From positions 1,302,001-1,366,000 of the forward strand of contig NZ_CP041403.1 in NCBI RefSeq assembly GCF_014844135.1: DNA of 64,000 nt, in the 5' to 3' direction. The position numbers and the translations under genes were made by a program. Under the pieces are notes generated by a model. That model saw only the letters and a program-made list of their open reading frames with translations. It was not told where the DNA came from and did not search any database. The stretch comes from Arcobacter sp. FWKO B (lineage in GTDB: Bacteria; Campylobacterota; Campylobacteria; Campylobacterales; Arcobacteraceae). Below are positions 27,089-36,112 of this stretch, piece after piece (positions within the stretch are counted from its first letter, which is position 1; each line of letters opens with the position of its first letter).

Positions 27089-28255
27089 ATGAAAAAAATC
27101 ACCGTTTCAAAAGAAGCAATAGTAAAACTTAAATCTCTGTTTTGTTGGGTATATCAAAATGAACTAGCAACTCCTCCAAAAGATTTAGCTGATGGAGATA
27201 TAGTAGAGATTTATACCGCTGGTGGAGAGTTTTTAGCTGTTGGGTATATCAACCAAAAAAGTGTTATTAGTGTAAGGGTACTAAGTTTTGAAAAAGTAGA
27301 GATAAATAAAGAGTTCTTTAGAGCTAAACTTCAAACGGCAATAGACAAAAGGAAACATATAACAAGCAAATCAAATGCTTATAGACTGGTTCATTCAGAA
27401 GCAGATATGTTAGCTGGGCTTATAGTGGATTTTTATAATGGTTATCTAGCTATACAAATCAATACTTTGGGTATGGAAAAACAAAGGGATATTATCATAG
27501 AGCTTTTGGTAGATATGCTTAGTCCAAAAGGGATTTTTGATAAATCAGATGCAAAGGTGAGGAAAAAAGAGGGTATAGAGACACAAAATGGTGTGGTTTA
27601 TGGTGATGTTCCCAATGAGATAGAAATAGTTGAAAATGGTATCAAATTTTCTATGAGTTTGTATGATGGGCAAAAAACAGGCTTTTATCTTGACCAAAGA
27701 AGAAATAGAGATATTGTATCAAAATATGTTCACTATGATATGAAGGTACTTGATGTATTTTGCAATGCTGGTGGGTTTGGACTTTATGCTCTTAGCAAAG
27801 GGGCAAATGTTCAATTTGTAGATGCGTCATCAAGTGCAATATCTCAAGTAGAAAACAATATTTTATTAAATAGTTTTCCTGAAAGTTCAGCAATAAAAAC
27901 AGATGCTTTTGAGTTTATGACAAAAGAACTTGAATCAAACAACAGATATGATTTGATTGTTCTTGACCCTCCTCCATTTGCAAAAACTCAAAAAGAGGCT
28001 AGTGGTGCTATGAAAGGGATGAAGTTCTTACTTGATAGTGCTTTAAAGATTCTAAATCCAAATGGTATGGTTGCAATATACTCTTGTTCACACCATATAG
28101 GGATGAAACAGCTAGAAGAGATGAGTATTGAAATATCAAAAAACAACAAAATGCCATTGCAAATAGTTGAGCATATGTATGCTGATATTGACCATCCAAA
28201 TATTATTAATATCCCAAATTCTGCATATCTTACAGGATTATTATTAAGAAAATAA
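27089..28255 (+). CDS. class I SAM-dependent rRNA methyltransferase (RlmI-like)
   Basis: This 388-residue protein has an N-terminal PUA-type RNA-binding domain (residues 1-75, with DLADGDIVEIYTAGGEFLAVGYIN). A middle domain precedes a Rossmann methyltransferase with motif I VLDVFCNAGGFGLYAL (near residue 215). The catalytic motif LDPPPFAKTQKEA (near residue 293) follows. This is the RlmI/RlmK-like layout that methylates cytosine or guanine in 23S rRNA. YDGQKTGFYLDQRRNR is the conserved lead into the SAM domain. The target base cannot be read from sequence. It stands as a single gene. Confidence 0.88.
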   Translation: MKKITVSKEAIVKLKSLFCWVYQNELATPPKDLADGDIVEIYTAGGEFLAVGYINQKSVISVRVLSFEKVEINKEFFRAKLQTAIDKRKHITSKSNAYRLVHSEADMLAGLIVDFYNGYLAIQINTLGMEKQRDIIIELLVDMLSPKGIFDKSDAKVRKKEGIETQNGVVYGDVPNEIEIVENGIKFSMSLYDGQKTGFYLDQRRNRDIVSKYVHYDMKVLDVFCNAGGFGLYALSKGANVQFVDASSSAISQVENNILLNSFPESSAIKTDAFEFMTKELESNNRYDLIVLDPPPFAKTQKEASGAMKGMKFLLDSALKILNPNGMVAIYSCSHHIGMKQLEEMSIEISKNNKMPLQIVEHMYADIDHPNIINIPNSAYLTGLLLRK

Positions 28256-28352
28256 ATAGACATTATAAGTTGAACAATTTTTCATTTTTGTAGATTTTAA
28301 GTTACTTTTTGATACAATGTGATACTTTTTTACACAAACACAAAGGGGTAAA

Positions 28353-29477
28353 GTGACTGATATTACATTGGTAGTCTTGTGTGCAGGTAATTCAACTAGA
28401 TTTGGCAATAAAGTAAAGAAACAATGGTTAAGAGTCGAGGATAAGCCTCTTTGGCTTTTTGTGACTCAAAATCTATCTTCTTTACATTTATTTGATAAAG
28501 TTATAGTTGTAGGACATGGCGATGAGATCAATTACATGAAGAATTTTTCTACAGAGTTTATTTATGTGCAAGGTGGTAACACAAGGCAAGACTCTATGAA
28601 AAATGCTCTGAGTAAAGTTGATACACCTTATGTTATGTTTACAGATGTTGCTAGAAGTTGTGTACCAGCTGATGTTATAAATGAGCTTATCGCAAATAAA
28701 TCAAAAGCAGATTGTATAGTTCCAGTGATAGATGTAAGTGATACTGTAGTATTTGATGGTAAAACCATAGATAGAGATAAAACTAAACTTATTCAAACTC
28801 CTCAACTTTCTAAGACTCAGATGTTGAAAAAGTCATTAGAAACAAGTGCTTTATTTACTGATGATAGTAGTGCCATAGCTTCTATTGGAGGGACACTTTT
28901 TTATACAAAAGGTTCACCAAAATCAAAGAAAATTACATTTAGTGATGATATTGATGATATTGAATGTTTAAAAAAACCAGACATTGTATATCTGAATGGA
29001 AATGGATTTGATATCCACCCTTTTGAGGAAAACAAAAAAATGTTTTTAGGTGGTGTACATATCCCTTGTGAGTATGGTTTCAAGGCTCATAGTGATGGAG
29101 ATGTGCTTATACATTCTGTGATAGATGCATTATTAGGAGCTGCTGGAGCTGGTGATATAGGGGAATTTTTTCCAGATACTGATATGAGCTATAGTGGGAT
29201 TGATTCTAAAATATTGCTTGAGAAAATAGTGGATTTCATAGAAAATGTTGGATTTGAGATAGTAAATATTGATGTTACAATAATCGCTCAAAAACCAAAA
29301 ATATCCCCTTATAAAATTGAAATAAAAGAGTCTTTATCAAAGCTATTGAGAATAAAACAAAATTTTCTTAATATTAAAGCTACAACAGCGGAAAAACTAG
29401 GGTTTATAGGTAGAGGAGAAGGAGTTGCTGTAATAAGCAACGCAACAATAAAATATAATAATTGGACAAAACAATGA
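28353..29477 (+). CDS. ispDF: bifunctional IspD/IspF isoprenoid synthesis enzyme
   Basis: The fusion carries two non-mevalonate pathway enzymes. Residues 1-215 are the IspD cytidylyltransferase: LVVLCAGNSTRFGNKVKKQWL, VQGGNTRQDSMKNAL, VARSCVP. Residues from about 216 are the IspF cyclodiphosphate synthase: NGFDIHPF, IPCEYGFKAHSDGDVLIHSVIDALLGA and TTAEKLGFIGRGEG. IspF metal ligands (DxH and the later His) are intact. The fused form is a feature of Campylobacterota and Alphaproteobacteria. It starts with GTG after an AAAGGGG ribosome site and overlaps the next regulator by 4 bp. Confidence 0.96.
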   Translation: MTDITLVVLCAGNSTRFGNKVKKQWLRVEDKPLWLFVTQNLSSLHLFDKVIVVGHGDEINYMKNFSTEFIYVQGGNTRQDSMKNALSKVDTPYVMFTDVARSCVPADVINELIANKSKADCIVPVIDVSDTVVFDGKTIDRDKTKLIQTPQLSKTQMLKKSLETSALFTDDSSAIASIGGTLFYTKGSPKSKKITFSDDIDDIECLKKPDIVYLNGNGFDIHPFEENKKMFLGGVHIPCEYGFKAHSDGDVLIHSVIDALLGAAGAGDIGEFFPDTDMSYSGIDSKILLEKIVDFIENVGFEIVNIDVTIIAQKPKISPYKIEIKESLSKLLRIKQNFLNIKATTAEKLGFIGRGEGVAVISNATIKYNNWTKQ

Positions 29478-30355
29478 AAATACTTATTTTAGAAGATGAA
29501 ATATATCTAGCTCAGAAAGTCGCTTCAAGATTAATTGAAGAGGGGCATAACTGTGAGCATTTTACATCATTTGGTGAAGTAGACAAATCAAAAAGATATG
29601 ATACAGTTTTACTATCAATGAACTTACACACAACAAATTGCGAAGATGTAATAAAGTTTTATAAAGATAGCATTATTATCCTCTTTGTAACATATATTTC
29701 AGATGCAACAGTAGGTAACCCTATACGAATAGGGGCAAATGATTATGTTCAAAAACCGTTTATGATGGATGAACTTATTAGAAAAATTCACCATTATCAG
29801 TTATTTAATAAAATGCAAAAAGGGATATGCCTATACGAAAAATATTTTGATTTGATATTTGATGGTATAGAATGTGATGGTGAAGATAAGACTTTACCTT
29901 TACTTGTAGAAACAAATGATCAAAAATATAGCGATAAGTTGTTTTTTGATATCGCAAATAAATCTACATTGCCTGTAAAAATTTTATCTCTTTCAAAAGT
30001 TAATATTGTTCAAGAAATAAAAGAGTTAAATGACCAAACATTATATTATATGGTAGATTATCATTCATTGAAAAAGTCACTAAAAGATATGTTACAAAAA
30101 GCTATAACTAATTTGAATGTAATAATTTCATCACTTGATACTGAGCCAGACTTTGTATATGATAAGATTGAGTTAAAAAATTCAAATCAAATTATTGCAA
30201 ATGATAATATTATGACAATCCATGATTATGTAAAACTTGTTGTAAATACTTTTCAAGATAAATACCCTGATACTGAACTAAGTAAAAAGTTAGGAATTAG
30301 TAGAAAATCTCTTTGGGAAAAGAGAAAAAAACTAGGAGTTGAGAAGAAAAAATGA
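29474..30355 (+). CDS. HP1021-type orphan response regulator
   Basis: This 293-residue regulator has a receiver domain (1-120) that keeps the acidic pocket LEDE but has serine (S48, in TVLLSMNL) in place of the phospho-acceptor aspartate. The lysine in VQKPF is kept. A middle linker follows, then a Fis/helix-turn-helix C-terminus (ELSKKLGISRKSLWEKRKKLG). This matches Helicobacter HP1021 and Campylobacter Cj1608, which act without phosphorylation and are tied to chromosome initiation control and metabolic genes. Position right after ispDF is conserved in the phylum. The ATG at 29474 is preferred over the TTG 12 bp earlier. Confidence 0.88.
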   Translation: MKILILEDEIYLAQKVASRLIEEGHNCEHFTSFGEVDKSKRYDTVLLSMNLHTTNCEDVIKFYKDSIIILFVTYISDATVGNPIRIGANDYVQKPFMMDELIRKIHHYQLFNKMQKGICLYEKYFDLIFDGIECDGEDKTLPLLVETNDQKYSDKLFFDIANKSTLPVKILSLSKVNIVQEIKELNDQTLYYMVDYHSLKKSLKDMLQKAITNLNVIISSLDTEPDFVYDKIELKNSNQIIANDNIMTIHDYVKLVVNTFQDKYPDTELSKKLGISRKSLWEKRKKLGVEKKK

Positions 30356-30822
30356 GAAAAGCTTTTTTAACACTTTTTTATAGTGGGCTTAGTCCAAAAG
30401 CTCCAGGGACTGTTGGAAGTGTGGTTGCACTAATTCTTGGATTAATAATCCTTTGGTTAAGCTCACCTACTACACTTTTTTTGCTTACAATTTTGGTATC
30501 TATTATAGCAGTAAACCAAATAGATAAATATGAGCATGAAGTAGGTAGTCACGATGATAAAGAGATAGTAATAGATGAGCTTGCTGGTATGTGGCTTTGT
30601 TTATCTATGGTAGCTCATAGTAGTGATGTCAATATTTTTATCGGAGCAATTTTAGGATTTGCATTATTTAGATTTTTTGATATTGCCAAACCTTCAATTA
30701 TAGGTAAAATTGATGCCAAGGTCAAAGGTGGACTTGGTGTGATGGGTGATGATATAGTAGCAGGCTTCTTTGCTGGGCTAGTAACTTTACTTATACTTAA
30801 ACTAAGCTTATTTTTAGTATAA
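30352..30822 (+). CDS. pgpA: phosphatidylglycerophosphatase A
   Basis: PgpA dephosphorylates phosphatidylglycerophosphate to phosphatidylglycerol in the inner membrane. The 156-residue protein has the signature SPKAPGTVGSVVAL (14-27), hydrophobic segments through its length, and the conserved DDKEIVIDELAGMW block (near residues 63-76). A C-terminal GGLGVMGDDIVAGFFAGL follows. It overlaps the regulator gene by 4 bp (ATGA), making an ispDF-regulator-pgpA operon, as also seen near this locus in Campylobacter. Confidence 0.94.
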   Translation: MRKAFLTLFYSGLSPKAPGTVGSVVALILGLIILWLSSPTTLFLLTILVSIIAVNQIDKYEHEVGSHDDKEIVIDELAGMWLCLSMVAHSSDVNIFIGAILGFALFRFFDIAKPSIIGKIDAKVKGGLGVMGDDIVAGFFAGLVTLLILKLSLFLV

Positions 30823-30841
30823 TCCGCGAAAATTTACTTCT

Positions 30842-30908
30842 ATTGCCGTAAAATTTTAACTCTTAAGACTTAAATAACCGCTCAATTAAAGCTTTCATTT
30901 ACGGCAAT
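30842..30908 (+). promoter_or_regulatory. long-range inverted repeat in the sulP leader
   Basis: ATTGCCGTAAA (30842-30852) and TTTACGGCAAT (30898-30908) are perfect 11-bp inverted repeats 45 bp apart in the 111-bp gap before the SulP gene. The second arm is 15 bp before the ribosome site, so the pair could form a long stem in the leader RNA or be two operator half-sites. Confidence 0.4.
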
Positions 30909-30933
30909 CCATGTATCAAATAAAGGAGAACTT

Positions 30934-32427
30934 TTGTTATTAGCATCTTCAAAGAAAGATTGGTTTGGAAATATCAAAGGTGATGTATTATCAGGGCTTG
31001 TTGTGGCACTTGCACTTATTCCAGAAGCTATTGCATTTTCTATTATTGCTGGGGTTGATCCAAAAGTTGGGCTTTATGCTTCATTTTGTATAGCTGTTGT
31101 GATAGCTTTTGTAGGTGGAAGACCAGGGATGATAAGTGCAGCTACTGGTGCTATGGCTTTACTTATGATTACTTTGGTAAAAGAACATGGTTTGGAGTAT
31201 CTTTTGGCTGCTACATTGCTTACAGGGGTTATTCAGATAATCTTAGCTTATATTGGTGTAGCCAAGCTTATGAGCTTTGTGGCTAGGGCTGTTGTTGTTG
31301 GATTTGTGAATGCTCTAGCAATTCTTATTTTTATGGCACAGTTACCTGAACTCACTGATGTTACATGGCATGTATATGCTTTGACTGCTGTTGGGCTTGG
31401 TATTATATATCTTTTCCCTTATGTTCCAAAAATTGGTAAGCTTTTACCATCTCCTCTTGTTACAATAGTTGTTATTACGATTTTTGTAGTGCTTACTGGT
31501 TGGGATGTAAGAACAGTTGGCGATATGGGTGAGCTTCCTGATACTTTACCTATATTTTTGTGGCCAAATGTCCCTATGAATTTTGAGACTTTACAGATTA
31601 TTTTCCCTTATGCTTTTGCGTTAGCAGTGGTTGGTTTGCTTGAATCATTTATGACTGCTACTATTGTAGATGAACTAACAGATACAAAAAGTGATAAAAA
31701 CAGAGAAGCAAAAGGGCAAGGTATAGCAAATATTGCATCAGGATGTATTGGTGGTATGGCAGGATGTGCAATGATAGGACAATCTGTTATCAATATAAAA
31801 TCAGGTGGAAGGGGAAGACTTTCTACTCTTGTAGCTGGAGTTTTTCTTCTTATTATGGTTGTATTTTTGAGTGATATAATCTCACTTATCCCTATGGCTG
31901 CACTTGTGGCTGTTATGATAATGGTATCTATTGGTACATTTGATTGGAGCAGTATCAAAAAGCTAAAAACTCTTCCAATATCTACAAATATAGTAATGCT
32001 TTCAACCGTAGCAGTAACTGTAGGAACTCACAACCTAGCCTTTGGTGTGGTTACTGGGGTACTTCTTGCATCACTATTTTTTGCAAATAAAATATCTCAC
32101 TTTATGTATTGTGATATTTCATACGATGAAGCAACAAATACGAAAACATATAAGTTTATAGGGCAAGTATTTTTCAATAGTAGTGATAAATTTTATGATA
32201 CTTTTGACTTTAAGGAAGTTTTAGATAAAGTAACTATTGACTTAACAAGAGCCCATTTTTGGGATATATCAGCGGTTTATGCTCTTGATAAAGCTGTTAT
32301 CAAATTTAGAAGAGAAGGGACTCAGGTTGAACTTATCGGGCAAAACGAAGCAAGTAAAACTATAATAGATAGATTTGGTATCCATGATAAGCCTGAAGAG
32401 ATAGAAAAAGTTATGGGAGGTCACTAG
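30934..32427 (+). CDS. SulP-family anion transporter with STAS domain
   Basis: This 497-residue SLC26/SulP transporter has about 10-14 membrane segments. The family signature is at the start (GDVLSGLVVALALIPEAIAFSIIAGVDPKVGLYASF), and a GIANIASGCIGGMAGCAMIGQS block lies in the second repeat. Residues about 400-490 form a short cytoplasmic STAS domain. Substrates in the family include sulfate, bicarbonate and other anions; the sequence alone does not decide. The start is TTG, backed by AAAGGAGAA 6-7 bp upstream and no other usable start. The universal stress protein gene follows after 2 bp. Confidence 0.9.
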   Translation: MLLASSKKDWFGNIKGDVLSGLVVALALIPEAIAFSIIAGVDPKVGLYASFCIAVVIAFVGGRPGMISAATGAMALLMITLVKEHGLEYLLAATLLTGVIQIILAYIGVAKLMSFVARAVVVGFVNALAILIFMAQLPELTDVTWHVYALTAVGLGIIYLFPYVPKIGKLLPSPLVTIVVITIFVVLTGWDVRTVGDMGELPDTLPIFLWPNVPMNFETLQIIFPYAFALAVVGLLESFMTATIVDELTDTKSDKNREAKGQGIANIASGCIGGMAGCAMIGQSVINIKSGGRGRLSTLVAGVFLLIMVVFLSDIISLIPMAALVAVMIMVSIGTFDWSSIKKLKTLPISTNIVMLSTVAVTVGTHNLAFGVVTGVLLASLFFANKISHFMYCDISYDEATNTKTYKFIGQVFFNSSDKFYDTFDFKEVLDKVTIDLTRAHFWDISAVYALDKAVIKFRREGTQVELIGQNEASKTIIDRFGIHDKPEEIEKVMGGH

Positions 32428-32429
32428 AT

Positions 32430-33281
32430 ATGGAGTCAAAAGAAAACTTTATATTAACATGTATTGATGGTAGTGTATTAGGTGAAGCAGTATGTGATTA
32501 TGGTTGTTGGATAGCTAAATATACAGGTGCACCTTTAAAACTCTTAAATATTGTTGAGCATAATAATAAATGTGATAATCCAGATTTATCAGGAAGTATT
32601 GGGCTTGGGGCAAAAGATGATTTACTTGAAGATTTAGCGACTTGTGAAGAGAGCAGATCCAAGCTTCAAATACAAAAAAATAAAGAGGCTTTAAATGCTT
32701 CAAAACAAAGGGCTTTAGATAAAGGTATAGAAAATATTATAGTGTCTCAAAGACATGGAGAGTTTGATGAAACTTTAGCTGAAATTGAAGATGATATAAG
32801 AGTTCTTATCTTAGGAATAAGAGGTGAGAATGGTAAAAAAGTAGGTTCAACTGTACAAGATATAATAAGATCATTACGCAAACCTATTTTACTAGTAAAT
32901 CAAGATTTTCTTGAACCAAAAAAAGTTTTATTGGCGTATGATGGTTCAAAGAGTGCACTAAAAGCGTTGCATATGATAGAAACGAGTCCAGTATTCAAAA
33001 ATATTGAGTGCCATGTAGTAAATGTAAGTTCAAATTATGATTCATCATCTAAGATGCTAGAGTTTGCAAAAATGACTTTAGATAAGGTAAATATAAAAAA
33101 TGAAGTTGTTACTTTAAATGGAGATCCATTGAGTGAACTTTTAAAGTATCAAGAAGAAAATAGCATTGATATGATAGCCATGGGAGCATTTAGTCACAAC
33201 CGTATAAGAGATGCACTTTTTGGTAGTTTTACAGCTAAAATGCTTGAAAATACAAAAAAACCCTTATTACTTCTTAGATAA
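32430..33281 (+). CDS. universal stress protein, tandem UspA domains
   Basis: This 283-residue cytoplasmic protein has two UspA-like domains. The first begins ILTCIDGSVLGEAVCDYGC. The second begins KKVLLAYDGSKSALKAL (near residue 166) and ends with the nucleotide-binding loop MGAFSHNRIRDALFGSFTAKML. The first domain has a matching IRGENGKKVGSTVQDII loop. ATP binding is therefore likely. It starts 2 bp after the SulP gene, so it may be a regulator or partner of that transporter, as fused or adjacent SulP-USP pairs occur elsewhere. Confidence 0.9.
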   Translation: MESKENFILTCIDGSVLGEAVCDYGCWIAKYTGAPLKLLNIVEHNNKCDNPDLSGSIGLGAKDDLLEDLATCEESRSKLQIQKNKEALNASKQRALDKGIENIIVSQRHGEFDETLAEIEDDIRVLILGIRGENGKKVGSTVQDIIRSLRKPILLVNQDFLEPKKVLLAYDGSKSALKALHMIETSPVFKNIECHVVNVSSNYDSSSKMLEFAKMTLDKVNIKNEVVTLNGDPLSELLKYQEENSIDMIAMGAFSHNRIRDALFGSFTAKMLENTKKPLLLLR

Positions 33282-33287
33282 TATCAA

Positions 33288-33314
33288 ATCAACAAAGATT
33301 TAATCTTTGTTGAT
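33288..33314. terminator. bidirectional terminator between convergent operons
   Basis: ATCAACAAAGATT and AATCTTTGTTGAT make a 13-bp perfect stem almost without loop, just after the universal stress gene. It overlaps the last codons of the convergent DUF3365 gene. It can serve both strands. Confidence 0.7.
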
Positions 33315-33857
33315 AACACTTACAATCACACCTCTAAAATCACCCAGTTTATAATCTACAGCTTTATCTTGTGGATACTTTTCGTTTATAACTTTTAGAA
33401 TATCTTTATCAATAAAAGCGATATCCCCATGACACTTAAGACAAGCTGACTCTATAACTAGCGGTTTATATAAATAGTATTTTTCATTGGTATCTATTAC
33501 TTTTGATAAAGTATCTGGGTTTACACTATCTATTTCAATAAGTTTTTTAAATTCATTCATCACATCAATATCTTGTGCTGTTGGAGTATTTAATGGATTT
33601 CTTATTTTTAAAGAAGTTCTTTTTACATATGTTTGATGTAAACTTTCATTTACAGTATTTGTTATATTTTGGGCATTAAATTCACAATAATAAAGTGCTT
33701 TTAGTCCGCTAGGGTCATTTTTTAGCATATTTTGCAATTCACCTTTTAATGTACTACCAAGTTTTTGTATACCTTGGAGTGCTTTTTCATTATAGTTAAG
33801 TGTAGTTGCAAATAGTGTAAGTGCTAAACTTATAATTATTAGTATACCTCTAGCCAT
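33300..33857 (-). CDS. DUF3365 periplasmic haem-binding protein
   Basis: This 185-residue protein has an N-terminal signal peptide (ARGILIIISLALTLFATTLN). Its single c-type haem motif CLKCH lies near residue 140, in the PLVIESACLKCHGD pattern of the DUF3365/Tll0287-like family. Family members are haem-based periplasmic sensors or electron carriers. It is last in an operon after flgI and fliM (13-bp gap to fliM), which is unexpected for a redox protein. The ribosome site AAAGGAATTTGA supports the ATG. Confidence 0.82.
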   Translation of the reverse strand: MARGILIIISLALTLFATTLNYNEKALQGIQKLGSTLKGELQNMLKNDPSGLKALYYCEFNAQNITNTVNESLHQTYVKRTSLKIRNPLNTPTAQDIDVMNEFKKLIEIDSVNPDTLSKVIDTNEKYYLYKPLVIESACLKCHGDIAFIDKDILKVINEKYPQDKAVDYKLGDFRGVIVSVINKD

Positions 33858-33870
33858 TCAAATTCCTTTA

Positions 33871-34962
33871 TTATATATCTTTTTCTCTAAGTAGTCTTTG
33901 AATATTCTCAACATTCTTTTTAGCTGATTGTTCTCTTTCTTCCCTAATATCTCTAAGTGCTTTTAGTGTTTCTTGTTTTTCATGGTCAAGGTTAGATTGG
34001 ATTTGTATAGCTTTTCTATTATTAGATGCACCACAAATACCATAAAATTTCTCTTTGTTATTAACATATAGCTTTACAGATGAACTAGAAGCATTTTTGT
34101 TAAATGTGATTATATCCCCTTCACTTAAATCAAGAATTTCTGCAACACTTAATTTAGTCTCAGCCATGATAGCCTCTATTTTCATCTGTGCTCCAGAGAT
34201 TAATGTAGTAATATCTTTTTTTCTACTAGATTTTCTATTTCTACTTTCTGTAAACATTTTTTCTACTAGCTTCCCTAAGATAGGCTCTATATAGTTGATA
34301 GGATAACATATTGATAAAAAGCCACTTTCTTCATCTATTGTCAGCTCTAAAACCACAAGTAATACTATCTCATGATCACTAATGATTTGTATGGCATTAG
34401 CATTCGTATCACGAGATTCTACTTTAAAATTAAGTGTAGAGATATCATTCCATGCACGATGTAGATGTTTTATAAGCAGTTTATAAAAATGATCAAATAC
34501 TTCTATTTCAATTTCAGTAAGTTCTCTATCAAGGTTATCACTTGCAGCAACTGCACCACTTCCAAGAAGTTCTGCTATTATTTTGTGTGAAATACCAGGA
34601 TTACACTCTATTACCATTCTCCCCTCAAGAGGTTTCATAGAAAGAGTATTAAGTGAAGTAAGCTGAGGGATTGATAGGATAAACTCCCCATAAGTCATTT
34701 GTTCAATACTATATAATTTAAGATCAACAATCTTTCTAAGCATAGCTGATACATCTGTTGTCAAATCCCTTAACATCTTATCGTGAAGGGTATTAAATGC
34801 TTTAAACTGGTCATTTGAGATACGGTTTGGTTTTTTAAAGTCATAAATTGAGTAGTTTTTTTCTTTTGGTACTACAACTTTCTCAGCTTCAGGAAGTTCT
34901 TCCCCTTGTTCGGCAATATCAAGTAGCGCATCAATTTCATCTTGACTTAAAAATTCTGCCAT
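33871..34962 (-). CDS. fliM: flagellar motor switch protein FliM
   Basis: FliM is the C-ring protein that binds CheY-phosphate and sets rotation direction. The 363-residue protein begins with the CheY-binding peptide AEFLSQDEIDALLDIAE. The CheC-like middle domain contains EGRMVIECNPGISHKIIAELLGS with a GxxG-type motif. The C-terminal SpoA domain is present (LDLSEGDIITFNKNASSSSVKLYVNNKEKFYG). A basic, charged tail of about 40 residues follows. It lies 3 bp after flgI. Confidence 0.95.
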   Translation of the reverse strand: MAEFLSQDEIDALLDIAEQGEELPEAEKVVVPKEKNYSIYDFKKPNRISNDQFKAFNTLHDKMLRDLTTDVSAMLRKIVDLKLYSIEQMTYGEFILSIPQLTSLNTLSMKPLEGRMVIECNPGISHKIIAELLGSGAVAASDNLDRELTEIEIEVFDHFYKLLIKHLHRAWNDISTLNFKVESRDTNANAIQIISDHEIVLLVVLELTIDEESGFLSICYPINYIEPILGKLVEKMFTESRNRKSSRKKDITTLISGAQMKIEAIMAETKLSVAEILDLSEGDIITFNKNASSSSVKLYVNNKEKFYGICGASNNRKAIQIQSNLDHEKQETLKALRDIREEREQSAKKNVENIQRLLREKDI

Positions 34963-34965
34963 TTT

Positions 34966-36018
34966 TTATCCTCTAATCTCAAGATCGCCATTTAAAGCTC
35001 CCATATCATTTATCATTTCTATGGTATTGATGATCTCGTTTAATGGTAGTTTCATAATCTTCATAGCTCTCATAAGATCTGAAACAGTAGGTAGTTTTTT
35101 TGTATTTATTAAAGCATTGTTTAGATTTACTTCTACAGGTCTATCACCAATTTTTACCCCATCGCCTATATCAACACCTTGATTTAAAGCAGCATCTTTC
35201 CAATCGTTTTCATTTAATTCAGTTCTTTTAATTCTAAGTGTAAAATCATTTCTACTTATTGTAACGGGATTTATAACAATATCTTCACCAGCAATAATAA
35301 TTCCTTGATGTTTGTCAATTATAACTTTTCGTTTCATCTCACTTTCAATAGGGAGATTTTCAATTTCTGCAATAAATCTAACCATAGAAATACCAAACGG
35401 TCTTTTTACTTCAATTGTCCTTGTATCTAGTGCATAAGCAATTTTTTCTCTAAAATGGTCATTTATGACTTGTTGCACTTTATCAGCATATTTTGCAGAA
35501 TTTTGAATAAGACTTATTGTTAAATATGGTTCATCTTTTAGTGAAAAATCAATCTCATTTTCTACAATAGCACCATCATATATAATACCTGTAGTGAGGT
35601 TATTCCCATCAGCTACAATAGTTCCTTGTGCTAGAGCATATACCTCACCATCAACACCTTTTAGTTGAGTAAGAAGCAAAGCCCCTTTATCTATTGATCT
35701 TGCATCACCAATAGCTGATACTTGAACTCTTATTTTATCCCCTTGTCTTGCAAAAGGAGGCAAGTCTGCTGTTACCATAACAGCTGCAATATTTTTTGAT
35801 TTTATTGATGAAGTTGGGATCTTTATGTATGAATTTCTAAGGAGATTTTGAAGTGATTGCATAGTAAATTGACTTTTATCACCAGTTCCTGCAAGTCCTA
35901 CAACTAAACCATAGCCAATAAGTTGATTTTCTCTAATACCTACAATATTTGAGATATCTTTAACTTTTTGCCCATATAAAGAGATAGTTAGAAGTAAAAG
36001 TAATAGAAGTTTATTCAA
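34966..36018 (-). CDS. flgI: flagellar P-ring protein FlgI
   Basis: FlgI forms the periplasmic P ring around the flagellar rod. The protein of about 350 residues starts with a signal peptide (NKLLLLLLLTISLYG). The conserved mature start follows (VKDISNIVGIRENQLIGYGLVVGLAGTGD), with the C-terminal block DLMRAMKIMKLPLNEIINTIEMI. The start is uncertain. TTG at 36018 has GGTGA 5 bp upstream and gives a normal signal peptide, while GTG at 36027 is the longest frame. It heads the flgI-fliM-DUF3365 operon and is divergent from the acidic-protein operon. Confidence 0.94.
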   Translation of the reverse strand: MNKLLLLLLLTISLYGQKVKDISNIVGIRENQLIGYGLVVGLAGTGDKSQFTMQSLQNLLRNSYIKIPTSSIKSKNIAAVMVTADLPPFARQGDKIRVQVSAIGDARSIDKGALLLTQLKGVDGEVYALAQGTIVADGNNLTTGIIYDGAIVENEIDFSLKDEPYLTISLIQNSAKYADKVQQVINDHFREKIAYALDTRTIEVKRPFGISMVRFIAEIENLPIESEMKRKVIIDKHQGIIIAGEDIVINPVTISRNDFTLRIKRTELNENDWKDAALNQGVDIGDGVKIGDRPVEVNLNNALINTKKLPTVSDLMRAMKIMKLPLNEIINTIEMINDMGALNGDLEIRG

Positions 36019-36112
36019 TATTATCACCCAATTTTATAAATTTTTATACATTTTACTATATTTTAACAAAATTTTATATAAAATAGTGTTAAGTTTTCTA
36101 AAAAGGTGTTTT

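Noticed and set aside
30934-32427. Naming the SulP protein as a sulfate or bicarbonate transporter
   Set aside because: The family carries several anions and the sequence has no feature I can use to decide.
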